Part shown: positions 48,910 to 60,323 of the stretch, in pieces
How the letters are laid out: each line of letters begins with the position of its first letter
Numbering within the stretch: position 1 is the first letter of the stretch
Position numbers and translations under genes: made by a program
The notes under the pieces: model-generated
What the model saw: the letters and a program-made list of their open reading frames with translations, nothing else
The model's database searches: none
Told to the model about the DNA's origin: nothing
Assembly (NCBI RefSeq): GCF_009905375.1
Contig: NC_133653.1
Location: forward strand, 65,197,414-65,261,413
Origin: Apium graveolens
Taxonomy: Eukaryota; Streptophyta; Magnoliopsida; Apiales; Apiaceae
Length of the DNA: 64,000 bases
Reading direction: 5' to 3'

Positions 48910-49620
48910 AATCAGATAGAAAATGAATAGGGATACTTTCTTAGCATTGCACTTTCTAATTCTCAAGTAAATTTTCCCACATTGTGGTTCTTCCATCAAA
49001 CTCTGAATAGTTTGATAACCCTTCTCCTAAGCACTTAATCCCTTTCCATCTATAACCCTTCCCGGTTGCTCCATATAGGTTACGCCTGGTTGCATGTCTA
49101 TGGCTCATATGCCCTTATTTGTCTGGCATCCGGATTACACTTCCTTAACATTGATATGTGAAACACGTTATGAACTTGCTACAGGTTCAAGGATAGGGCT
49201 AGCTCATATGCTAACTTCCCAATACGTCTTAATATCTCCAAGGGTCCAACAAATTGTGGACTTAGCTTTCCTTTCTTTCCGAACCTCATCCGTCCTTTCC
49301 AAGGGATACCTTTAACATTACTAGGTCCCCTATTTCCCATTCCTTGTCCTTTCGTGTCAAATCAACATACTTTTTATGTCCACCTTGGGCTACTACCAGC
49401 CGTCCTCTGATTAGATCTATTATATCCTTGGTCCTTTGGACCACTACTGGTCTGAGCATCTTGCGGTCTGTAACATCATCCTATCATAAGGGAGATTGAC
49501 ATTGTCTTCCCTCAAGGATCTCATAAGGCGATATCTCAATACTGACATATGATCTATTGTCGTAAGAAAACTCAATCTGTGTTAAGTGATCATTCCAAAT
49601 TCTTTCAAGTCTATTGCACA
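48910..49620 (-). pseudogene. Chromodomain and integrase C-terminal remnant of element C
   Basis: The minus strand gives WKNHNVGKFT and ELESAMLRKYPYSF (49010-48920), a chromodomain of the same type as in Gy1, with TGA in place of two expected tryptophans (48998-48996 and 48965-48963). Further right lie integrase pieces such as LVMLKVSLGKD-type sequence near 49330-49300 and LTQIEFSYDNRSY...SPYEILEGRQ (about 49595-49500). Frames shift repeatedly. Confidence 0.72.
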
Positions 49621-52600
49621 GACTCTCATTATAGCTTTTAGTATTAGAGCTTTTGTTTCTTAATACCCATTCTTTTCCAGTTCGTAATCGCTACTACCTT
49701 CCGTTCCTAATATTATACTGGTTATACTTTTGCTCGTTAGCGTTCTATAACCTTTTAATAACCACGTCAACCTTAGCATCACGAACGTGTTAGATTCAGA
49801 ATACCACCATACTTGGTACCACTTCATCTCTAGCTGCCTCCATCTTCAAAAGCTTGGTCCTTCATATAGAAGTAAAAGAATTTATTGAGAGATCACTATG
49901 ATCATGAACACTTGTTACATTGCATAGTTAGTACAGAAGGTGGCCAGCCTTTAGTACTTGACAAGCAATTAAACAATAGATGGTATCCTACTAGGCTTCT
50001 ATCACACAGATAGATAGTCATTCGGCAATACCTCCCCTTCTGGAAGGGTTGTTCTTCTCAGCTTATATGAAATGAAAAGGAGAGAAAAGAACGAATTGAA
50101 GAGAATTGTATATATGTAAAAAAAATACTGCCACAAAATATCTGGCTTGGAATCTACCTCTGAACTATAGAGGTTTGTCATAGGAGAACAAAACATATAC
50201 GTATTTATATCAACATCAAGTATTATAGCATCGTATTTCACATGCCTAAATATTTTTGCTATTCCGTCCATCATTCTATGGACCCATGCTCTTCCTCGAG
50301 CTTATACACAATCACCTTTGAAACTCCCTCGACATCAAAAATCGAATCTGGGATCTCATTCTAGACATCATCGTTACTAGAATACTATGCTTGCACTGCA
50401 ACCTTCCTCGTATAGTAATACGACTCTCTATTGATAAGAAGGAATAAATATTCAATAGGTAGATAATCGACTTAAAAAGGTCCACCAATAATAACTTATA
50501 CATCACCACAACCCGATTAGTGGTACCCAATCTCAACATCCATTACAATACAACTCTCACGGTTGCAAGTAATCGGCTCATTACTCGTAGAATCATTCCT
50601 GCATTACTATGGTCCACCATTGACCTACTGTCTTCATTCACTTTCTATGAAATCTTAATATCTAACCATACGGAGTCCATACATGTCGTATAGAATTCCT
50701 CTAAGGAGTTAACATAATCACCATTCATAATTCATGAAGAACACTCCAAATTCTGACGTACTTTCATGACATGAAGCAGATAAAATTGCAGAAGAGTTTC
50801 AATCAAAGCAACGATAGCAGGTTAATACCATTCTTAATCATATGCCTTCAATAGAAGACTTAACTCAAAGGTTTGTTTGGTCCTTTTTGAAATATGGTCC
50901 TGGCTTATTCTCAAGATAGGACCTTCTAAGATAGATAGCCCGCTAATGGTGATTACACGAATTAAACCTTTACCCAACTACTATTACGGTTGAGTATTGG
51001 ACAGTCATCAGAAGGAATGTCAATCTTCTGAACCGTAATACAACCTTCCCGGCTTCAACCATCATCACTGTATTCCTCTCGCACGAGCGCCTATAATTAT
51101 CCTCTTACATTTAAAGTGTCGGCCACCACTTTGGCCTTTCCTGATAGTAAAATTTCCTTACAGTCAATGTCATTTTAACCACCTCCAAAAATTTTTCTAC
51201 CTTATTTCAATCACTGCTTTTGTGAAGATGTTTTCCTTAAAATCTGATGAGTAAAAAAAAATATCACCATTTTTTCATAAGTTATTGCCTCAGTCTTTAG
51301 AGGTTAATCACTGTCACGACTGACTCTCAATCATACTTAGAACATCTTTTATCTTAGGCCCTAATTGCCCTGAACAATTTCGACCTTTACTGGTTCGATC
51401 CATACTTTCTCATGGTTTAACACGTGCCCCACTTGGCATCATTATAATTTCGTCATATTTCCTTTATCAACATTTTTATTCTTGAGAATTTTGAATATTA
51501 CCTTTCTCCTTGTAAAACCTCTAAGGTTATCCTTGAATCGTTCCTCCTGTATTCCCTAGATACAGGGCATATCAAAATACCCTTTACTAATACTAGAACC
51601 ATTGTCTATATGTTTCCGAAAAAATTTCCCCTCTGATACTTAAAGGTTGTTATTACCTTAATCTTTTCCAATTCATGCTGTCAAAACTCATACTATCCCT
51701 ATTAAGTGTGAAATGCCAACCTTCATGCATTCCCCTAGGATTCATTTTAAGTTATCGATGTTCTATCCTTAATTCCACCTTTAAAAAGGTACATGCATCC
51801 TTCCATGGATAAATCAAGTCATATATCCTTGATAGATTATCTTATCCAATCGTTCCCACCCAGATAGTCTATACCAATTTCACAATAGCATCCTTATTCT
51901 AACTGAGGTCAACACATATGGCCTTCAAAAGATAACAATGGTTACCCGCTTTTCTTTCCTAATTTGGTAATGATAACATGGATGTTCTGGAAGATATTGG
52001 TCGTGTTCAACGTGAACATCTTCTTAATAAATCCTCATTTTCTTTTTTTGTTTATCTCAACAGTCATCTCAATGTTGGGATGTCTTTCATACCTGGCGTC
52101 TCCCTTTCTGGGTATCATGCCACCGGTCTTACACTTCACATTCTTGAAGGTCACTTCCTTCATCCAATTTTCCTAATTTCTTACTTCCTTGTCTCCTCAG
52201 TCTACCCGCGTCTCAATATTTATCCTTCGAACTATCTCAAGGTTTCCTTAAATCCTACCAACTTACAGGGGATAAAATATATGTATCTCTTATGCCTTCA
52301 ACCATCAATTTAACTCATGGTGAATCACCCTCATCCTGACGATTACATACTTTTCTATTTCTATTGCTACGAGTCTTTAGGGTTTCCTCATACCCCACTT
52401 CCTTATCATTCCTCAAACTCTATTGCCTTTATATTCCTTTCCCCTTCAGTTACTTTTTATTTTCCTTTCTCTTATCATTATTTCATGAACCAACAAAACA
52501 TAAGCATTGATTTCAAACATCCCGTCATTCTGGATTCGTGTCCTCAGAACGAATCTTGACAACTTTTACAACTTAGATTCATAATTCATCATACTCGTCC

Positions 52601-53474
52601 ACCTTTGTTCTGGCTCTAAAGCTTTTACACTATCTCCATAACGTTGGGAAGTACTTTCCTGAAAACAGTTGACTAAACTTTAATCAATTTATTGTAACCT
52701 CTGGCTCCGTGCCTTCCTTGGACTTTCACTAGCGGGTGGCCTCTCTCTTAGGAGGGTAAGTGATAAAAACAGTCTTTTATGATTCGTCAATCATTCAGAA
52801 TCTCAAATGATTCCTATATTTCCTTTAGCCAGCTCTTGCCTCGACTGGGTCAGCTTGTTCCTTGGAACTCTGAGAGCTTAGCGACTTAAAGGTCCTGAAA
52901 GAATTTCACACCACATTGTTTCCTCAAGGTGGTGGTTAGGGGTAAAAGTATAAGTTTTGTTTTAGGCAAGTCCATGGAGTGCCCAATAGGAGTACCATCC
53001 TGGTTCTTCCTATCTTGCTCGACTTCTGTTTTCTCAGTCTAAATATTTCTTCCTACTCCCCATAATTGGGGTCATCTTTTAATTTAAAATCCTCATTTTC
53101 CACTTCATTATATTCTGGGTTCCTTATACCTTAATTACGACCTCCCTGATTATCACAGTCAAGGTTTGCCCCTAATCTTATTCCTCATGGGGCATAATGC
53201 TTGGGAAAAAAAAATTGAGAACCTCTGGATATTTGTCTTACTTACTTTGCTTAAATTTTTCCCTCGTATAGTCCTTGCATAATTGTAAATTATGAATTCT
53301 CAAGTTCTATAAACTTCATGACACTATTAAGTGCTGATAGTGCAACTAACAATATGAACTTATCACAAACAAACTGATCTGAACTGAAAGGAACAAATAT
53401 ATACATAACCATTTGTTCGAGGTACAACAACTGAACACATGAAAGAGAATTACATCATTTGGCCTGATCGCTTC
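49621..53474 (-). pseudogene. Remaining pol region of element C, almost unrecognisable
   Basis: A short RNase H end motif (EVVK...GKAKVVAD-like, in two frames) at about 51200-51105 is consistent with RH lying 5' of integrase. The rest should be RT, protease and gag by position but shows no clear motif to my reading. Small + strand ORFs near 51964-52559 run antisense to this and have no recognised product. Treated as decayed retrotransposon sequence. Confidence 0.45.
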
Positions 53475-54805
53475 TGTTAGGTCCCAATGTGTTTGTAGAA
53501 GGGGGGGTTGAATACAAACAGTACCGAATAATCGAATTAAATGCGGAATAAAAATGTGAAATAAAATTCAAGTTAAATAAGAATATTATTAAACTTGAAA
53601 GGTGTTACAACAACTGTATCGATTACAAGGAATTAATCTCAAATTAATTATCACAAATCTAGAATAAATTCGACATGAACTTTTTCTATTTTTGCAATAA
53701 AAAGATTCAAATGCTAAACGCAATTTGAGATTAAGTTCTAGGGATTTTGATTCGCTAGATTGTTACACAAGAGCAAGATAAAGATTTCTAGTGGTTTGGA
53801 TTTAACAATAAAAACTAGAAATATGATCTTGAAATATGCAGATGAAAAGATGAAATATTGCTGCTTGTTTTTCTTTTCTGCTTTGTTCTTGACTTCTGTG
53901 TTCTGAATAATGAATGTGTTCTGCTTCAGCTTCTTTTAATCAAACAACAGACTTAAATTAACTGGAGTGACAATCGGTGAGATAATCCAATTGTACTAGC
54001 AAGACAATCTGTTGAACTGGAGAGACTTTCGGTATGACTATTGTTTGTACTAGCAAGACAATCTGATTGAACTAGCAAGACAATCCTCTTCCAGTGTAAC
54101 TTTCGGCAAGACAATTATTTGTACTAACATGACTTTCGGTATGACTATTAATTGTCATACCGATTGTCATATTAGTACAATCAGATTTGTCTTGCTGAAT
54201 TTAAATGAATTTTAATCCAATTTAAATTCTGAAAATCCTTAATATTAATTCTGAATTAATTAATCAATTAATTCAATTAATAAATAAATTAATCTTTGCA
54301 GATATAATTTATTTTCTTAATTAAATTATATGACTCAATTAATTAATAGAGAATTAATACTAATCTTGAGCAGCAACCATTCTTCTGAATATCTTCTGAA
54401 AATCACTGAAAATTATGAATCAATTCCACCACTTCAATGTTGACACTCGATGTACTGTCTGGTTCATAAGTGACTAACTTCCATGACGTTTCTTCATATC
54501 TTGACTTTGACAACTTGATTTTCTTCAGATTAAATCCTTGTAATTATCCGATACCCTGACGAGATCTCTATCACTTGATTAAATCCACAATCTTGATTTA
54601 TATCACTGAGGCATGATCAATTTCTTGAACTTCTTCCAGTGAATTAATTCCTCAAGTCTGTAGATGAACCTTGTTTCTGAATCCTTTGACAGATATTACT
54701 TTGCGAGATCTCTTCGACGGTAGATCCACTATTTACTTATTACATTCTTATTTGAGTTGAGTTAAATCCTCGAATATACAAATAGGCTACGACATATGCC
54801 TTACA
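53475..54805 (-). repeat. 3' LTR of element E, 1.33 kb
   Basis: Plus strand TGTTAGGTCCCAATGTG...CGACATATGCCTTACA. Holds repeated words around CTAGCAAGACAATC and TTTCGG, and a strong hairpin CGGTATGAC-N8-GTCATACCG at 54137-54162 inside a longer imperfect one (54121-54178). Confidence 0.92.
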
Positions 54806-54817
54806 ATCTCCCCCTAT
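54806..54817 (-). other. Polypurine tract of element E
   Basis: Minus strand AAATAGGGGGAGAT next to the LTR. Similar GGGGGAGA words lie at about 55045, 55292 and 55330. Confidence 0.82.
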
Positions 54818-56913
54818 TTGTTTGTTAGACAATAACACACAAATACCTAGAGGATAACTCAACTAACAAATAAGAAAAAGATATAAACAGAAATGCAAAG
54901 TAAATAGTAGAAAAGTTCTGGATGACATTTAACCTTTTCCAGATTCCAAATAGATGTTCCTCTAGACTGAACATATCTTCAAGTAGTTTCATTTTCATTT
55001 GTACAACCACATTTCCTGTTGAGAAGCGCATATCTGTCTTGCTTCTCCCCCTATGAGAATCAACTGATTAAAGAAGATCACCTTCGTTTACCACCTCTCC
55101 CGTACAATAGGATCCGCAGATAAAAACCAATAATACTCCCCTTTTAGAAAACAGCTTCTTCCCTTACTAGAAAATCACCTTGTGTTTACCACCTCTCCCG
55201 TACAATAGGATCCGTAGTTACAAACAACATGGTGTGGTGTAGTGTACATATGTAGGATCTTTTTCTTCCTCCCTACTATTTCTCCCCCTTAGTTGAGGAA
55301 TCCTCCAAACTATTACGTAAGCTTTTATCTCCCCCTTAAACAAGGAATGTATGCCATCGTCTGAAGGAGTTCTCATATTTCACTTGGTTGGAAAAGAAAT
55401 AACAAGTGTTTCTCTTCCTTCCTCACTGTGAGTGTGTGATTCTGTTTAGTGTACCTCACATGTGTTTCACTCTTCTCACCACTCGTGTTTACACTCATTC
55501 TCACAAGTGTATCACTCCTCTCTCATAGCTCCAAAAATCAACTGTACCTGCAAGGAAAATCACCTTAGCCATCCTTAAGGAGGTCACAGGTGGTGCAATG
55601 GGAGTTCACAAATCCCCATCCTTGTTAAACTCGTCAGATGGATCTGAATCATAATTTACAAGTTGCTAGTTTCCCTTTTAGGGTTCCAGATTTGAATTCT
55701 GGGAAGGTAAACAATGATCCAAAGAATTTAGCATAAAGATCAAGGTTCCCTTCTAATGTCTGTGAAGACATTTCCTTGTGACTCATCAGGTAATATCTGA
55801 ATCATTGTCAACAAGTTGCCGATCTGCACCTATGTCAGATCCACTATCCACAGATGCATCCATGGGATTTAAGCCTGGGGAGGTAAACACTGACCACTGA
55901 CATATGGATTTTGGATCAGTATCCTCTCCTAACACCTATAAAGGCAATTGATCCATTAACGAACCTTAAACAATCAAATCTGACCTTAAAATGGTCGAAA
56001 CTCTTGTTTCCGTCAACTCATCCTTTGTGTGTGTAACCTCTCCTTGTGCATCAAATATTGTTTATGTTTGAAGTGGTGACACTACATCGGATGCCTTGGC
56101 CGACAGGCAAAATTCAATAGACGCACCCTGTTGAGAGAATGACTCTAGTAACTGTTTTTGTGCCTTTTCAGCCATTACATCTTTTTGAGAAGATGTATGG
56201 GGGCTAGCAGTTGTCTCGGTTTAAATACTACTCATCTATGTAGGAGACAGAGCTACTGGGTTGACTTCAGAACCTTCCTTATGTGGTGCACTAAGGCACT
56301 ATCTCCCTCACGCTCATTCATACTATATTTAGTGGTAAGAGAGTGTTGGTTGGTTCTGTTTCTGTGTTTGTCTTTACAGTCTGGTATAGATTTTGTGGGT
56401 TTTCAACCTCATGACTGTCAATGAAAGAAAGTCATTGGAGACTGAACCTGTATCACAGAACATATGGTAATAGAGAGATAAAATGTACTTAAGATATATA
56501 ATGAATGAAAATTATACATTTAATCTTTTGAGAGAGATTATGTACAATAGTGATTTCAAAAGATTTTACATGAAATAAGAAATCACTAATATAGAAAGAA
56601 GTTTGATTTACTCCTAAAACTCACTACACATATAAAACAATATGATTGTGCCTAGTGATTAGAGAGTTATAAATATGACGATTACTTGAGCAGTACACTA
56701 GTTCATACCAACCTAAAGTGAGATTGTGAAGAAGAGATTGCATAGTCCAATAGATCTGCAACTGCAAAGTCCATGAACTGAGGTGCATTGACTTCCTCTT
56801 TTGACTCACCAACCAGAAGTACACTTGTGCACATCTTACTAGAGTCCAATTCCAAGTGTAATGTGCATCAGGTGCCTGATATGTCGTAATATTCTCAAGT
56901 CTCGTCACTGGTG
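54818..56913 (-). other. 3' non-coding region of element E
   Basis: About 2.1 kb between the protease fragment and the LTR. It contains a direct repeat around CACCTCTCCCGTACAATAGG (about 55090 and 55181) and several purine tracts. No RT, IN or RNase H motif; short ORFs on both strands have no recognised product. An envelope-like ORF, known from some Sireviruses, was looked for and not found. Confidence 0.6.
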
Positions 56914-57123
56914 CTATATGTTAGATACTGCTTCCTGATAATAACCTAGCACACTATACAAAATTTCACTGATAACATATCCAGCTTGCAAACAGCCATA
57001 TCCCTCAGATAAACCTTTGCTGTTATCTCCAAAGGTAACCAGGGTGCCTTTCTCAACCACATTTGATGGCAGGGCTCTATCTCCGGTCATATGTCTTGAC
57101 GATCCACTGTCAAGAATCCACAC
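56914..57123 (-). pseudogene. Protease fragment of element E
   Basis: WILDSGSSRHMTGDRALPSNVVEKGTL-type reading: copia aspartic protease active site DSG followed by the usual HMTG. The domain continues only to about GYVISEILYSV and then meets unrelated 3' sequence, which marks the deletion edge near 56930. It is out of frame with gag, and a TAA lies between them at about 57138. Confidence 0.82.
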
Positions 57124-57163
57124 TACCAGTTACACCTGTTTAATGCCCTGCACTACAAATGGA

Positions 57164-59416
57164 TTAGACCTTCTTCAGAACCCAAACTTGGTTGGGCCCG
57201 GCATACTTGTAGAATTGTCCTTTGTCAGGCAAAACAACATTTTTAACTTTAATGGTCTCAACTTTCTCAATGACTGAACATTTGACCTTGTAGACAGCCT
57301 TAATAAATTTCTGTTTAAGCTTAGGCACAAATGTCTCCTTTCTAGCCTTAGAAGGACTAGCAGTCTTAGACCTATCATGCTTCTTGTTATTCACATGCTG
57401 ACGAGGAGTAGTCTTATCATTAGAAACATGCTTACCATTAAAATAAGCATACATCATATTAAAAGCACAAGACATACAATTAGAAACACCACATGCTTTA
57501 TGAGAGTGATTAACTGCAGGCAATTTATGCATGGTAGACATGGCATTTTTGTTATCAAACTCATGTGTGTCTGAGTTAGTCTCAGCTGCTTTCACAACTT
57601 TGACTGGAACTTTTGACACACTTGATTTGGAAATAACCTTCTCATTAGCATGATCTTCAGCACATATTTCTTCTTGAATAACAGAAGAGGTCGCATCAAA
57701 TGGTTCAGCAATTGATGCTTTATAGAGGGGTTCATCAACACCCTTAAGCACATGTGGTACTTCCCTACCTTTAGCACATACATGAGGAGGGGAGTTTATG
57801 CCTAATTCTCCAATAGCAGCATTGTAATCATAACCTATTCCAGATGTTTGATTAACAGCTTGCTTACTGTAGAACTCTTTAGCCTTCGAACAAGAATTGA
57901 AGTAGGCTCTAACCTTAGTCTCAAGACCGGTGATCTTGTCTTTGAGAACAGTTTCGAGTTGTCTATAACAGTCAACTCTATTCTCTAGAAAAGATACTTG
58001 TTCTTTTAACTTGTCTTGATTAATGTGAACAAGTCTTAATTCATTGACCTCTTTCTCAAGGTCTCTGATCTGCTGACTTAACATTTCATTATCATGACGA
58101 GCACAATCTAAGGAACCTCCTAGATGATAAACTAATTCAGCATCAGTAAATTTTACCTATTTTCTTGACGATGAAGCTTTTCCATTAATAGCCATAAGAG
58201 CAAGATTCTCATCTTCTTCATCTTCACTATCAGTATCATCCCAGCTTCTTCCCTTTTCCTGGTAAGCCCTTTCAAAGTTACTCTTCTTATTTGAATCATA
58301 AGAGTTCTTCCTTACTTGCTTTGGCTTCCTGCATTCTGTGGCAAAAGTGTCCCAACTCATTGCAGTTATAGCATCTAATGGTGCTCCGATCAACCATCCC
58401 TGTTTTGTATCCACCACTACTGGTGTTAGAGGATGAAGATCCACCTGTCTGGAATCTGTTGTAGTTGGACTTGTACTTGAACTTGGGATTTCTCTTGAAT
58501 CTGACATTGGAGAATCTCTTGACAATTTGGGCCATTGACTCATCTTCCAATTGCTCCAGCTCTTCCAAGGAATAAAAATCATCACTGGATTGATTTGTAG
58601 TAGGAGGATCATATTCTGCTACTATCACATTTTCCCCAGCCTTGGAAAACTGTACCATTTTCTCCGACTGTTGAGATTGTTGTTGTTGTTGACCTTCAGC
58701 TACAAGAGCAGTAGATGTGCTGACCATTCTATCTTTCCCGTAGACTTCCTTTTGCTGAATCTGCTCCAACTCATAGGTTTTCAACACACCATAGAGTCTA
58801 TCCAAAGAAATCTCACTCAGATCTCTAGCTTCTCTAATGGTAGTGATTCTATGTTCAAGATGAGTTGGCAGTGTTAAAAGGAACTTTTTGTTGACCTCCC
58901 TGATTGAATAATATTTTCCATTTATGTTCAGGTTATTGATCAATGCATTGTACCTCTCAAATACTTCAGAAATTCCTTCTCCTGGATTTGATTTAAAATG
59001 TTCATACTCAGAGGTTAGGATCTCCAACTTGTTCTCCCTAACTTCCTCTGTGCCTTCATTAATCACCTCAATAGTTTCCCACATGTGTTTAGAATTTTTA
59101 CTGTTCATCACATGTCTGTTCATCAAGGGATCAAGGGAATCAATTAATATTAATTGAAGGCTGGCATCCAAGGAGGCTTCTTCCTTTTCAGCAGGAGTAA
59201 AATCTTTAGGCTCTTTTGGATAGCTTTGGTAATCACAACATCATCTTCTATCACCTCTGGTTCAATAACCATCGGAGTTTTTGGACCCTTCTTTAACAAG
59301 TTCAGATATTTGGGATTTGCAACTTGTAAAAATAATAGCATCTTCTTCTTCCACATGATATAATTTTCTTTATCAAATAGTGGAATTTTAACGGTTCCAA
59401 CTTTTTGTGAAGTCAT
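57164..59416 (-). pseudogene. gag: gag of element E (UBN2-type, zinc knuckle, coiled coil)
   Basis: Start ATG at 59416 (MTSQKVGTVKIPLFDKENY). UBN2 domain with NYIMWKKKM, then, after a frameshift near 59160, HMWETIEVINEGT, YEHFKSNPGE, LTLPTHLEHRITTIRE. Knuckle CYNCNELGHF (near 58360), where a second frameshift interrupts the last Cys. A TAG at 58159-58157 ends one piece and the same frame continues 58084-57164 with a coiled coil (IRDLEKEVNELRLVHI, LETVLKDKITGLETKV), a conserved IGYDYNAAIGELG-like stretch and the end GPNQVWVLKKV before TAA. The WVLK ending is the same as in A and D. Confidence 0.87.
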
Positions 59417-59498
59417 TATGAATTTTTGAATAAATAAAAATTCAAGGAGTTGAAAAATCACAAAAGTCTAGGATCTTGATTTGTTCGTTAATCAGAAG

Positions 59499-59510
59499 GC
59501 TCTGATACCA
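59499..59510 (-). other. Primer binding site of element E
   Basis: Minus strand TGGTATCAGAGC, two bases from the LTR end at 59513. Confidence 0.93.
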
Positions 59511-59512
59511 AT

Positions 59513-60323
59513 TGTTAGGTCCCAATGTGTTTGTAGAAGGGGGGGTTGAATACAAACAGTACCGAATAATCGAATTAAATGCGGAATAAAAATGTGAAAC
59601 AAAATTCAAGTTAAATAAGAATATTATTAAACTTAAAAGGTGTTACAACAACTGTATCGATTACAAGGAATTAATCTCAAATTAATTATCACAAATCTAG
59701 AATAAATTTGACATGAACTTTTTCTATTTTTGCAATAAAAAGATTCAAATGCTAAACGCAATTTGAGATTAAGTTCTAGGGATTTTGATCCGCTAGATTG
59801 TTACACAAGAGCAAGATAAAGATTTCTAGTGGTTTGGATTTAACAATAAAAACTAGAAATATGATCTTGAAATATGCAGATGAAAAGATGAAATATTGCT
59901 GCTTGTTTTTCTTTTCTGCTTTGTTCTTGACTTCTGTGTTCTGGATAATGAATGTGTTCTGCTTCTGCTTCTTTTAATCAAACAACAGACTTAAATGAAC
60001 TGGAGTGACAATCGGTGAGACAATCCAATTATACTAGCAAGACAATCTGTTGAACTGGAGAGACTTTCGGTATGACTACTGTTTGTACTAGCAAGACAAT
60101 CTGATTGAACTAGCAAGACAATCCTCTTCCAGTGTAACTTTCGGCAAGACAATTATTTGTACTAACATGACTTTCGGTATGACTATTGATTGTCATACCG
60201 ATTGTCATATTAGTACAATCAGATTTGTCTTGCTGAATTTAAATAAATTTTAATCCAATTTAAATTCTGAAAATCCTTAATATTAATTCTGAATTAATTA
60301 ATCAATCAATTCAATTAATAAAT
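59513..60323 (-). repeat. 5' LTR of element E, cut by F
   Basis: Matches 53475-54285 of the 3' LTR. The rest is displaced by F. The hairpin CGGTATGAC...GTCATACCG is kept at 60175-60200, the only changes being in its loop. Confidence 0.92.

Larger units (their letters stand above)
44745..53474 (-). mobile_element. Element C: Tekay-like gypsy retrotransposon, 3' part, decayed, interrupted by E
   Basis: The minus strand holds a 3' LTR (48878-44745), polypurine tract, chromodomain, integrase and RNase H remnants toward 53474. Inserted in the RNase H end of D after CATTT (44740-44744). Pol is much more decayed than that of Gy1. The 5' part lies beyond E, outside the window. Confidence 0.85.
53475..60323 (-). 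mobile_element. Element E: Sirevirus-type Ty1/copia retrotransposon lacking IN, RT and RH
   Basis: 3' LTR 53475-54805, polypurine tracts, long 3' non-coding region, protease, gag, PBS and 5' LTR from 59513, cut by F at 60324. The two LTRs differ at about 14 positions over the shared 810 bp by eye (about 98% identity), so this is a fairly recent insertion. Between the protease and the 3' region nothing of integrase, RT or RNase H is found, so the copy is internally deleted and could move only with help from others. Confidence 0.9.

Noticed and set aside
51964..52559. Three overlapping + strand ORFs of 70-111 codons
   Set aside because: They overlap in two frames within the decayed pol of C, are rich in Phe, Ser and Leu as expected of random antisense sequence, and show no motif.
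54818..56913. Envelope-like ORF of a Sirevirus in the 3' region of E
   Set aside because: No ORF above about 95 codons and no membrane or signal segment in a consistent frame.
59499..59510. tRNA gene fragments at the TGGTATCAGAGC sites
   Set aside because: These are primer binding sites next to LTRs; no cloverleaf or polymerase III boxes surround them.
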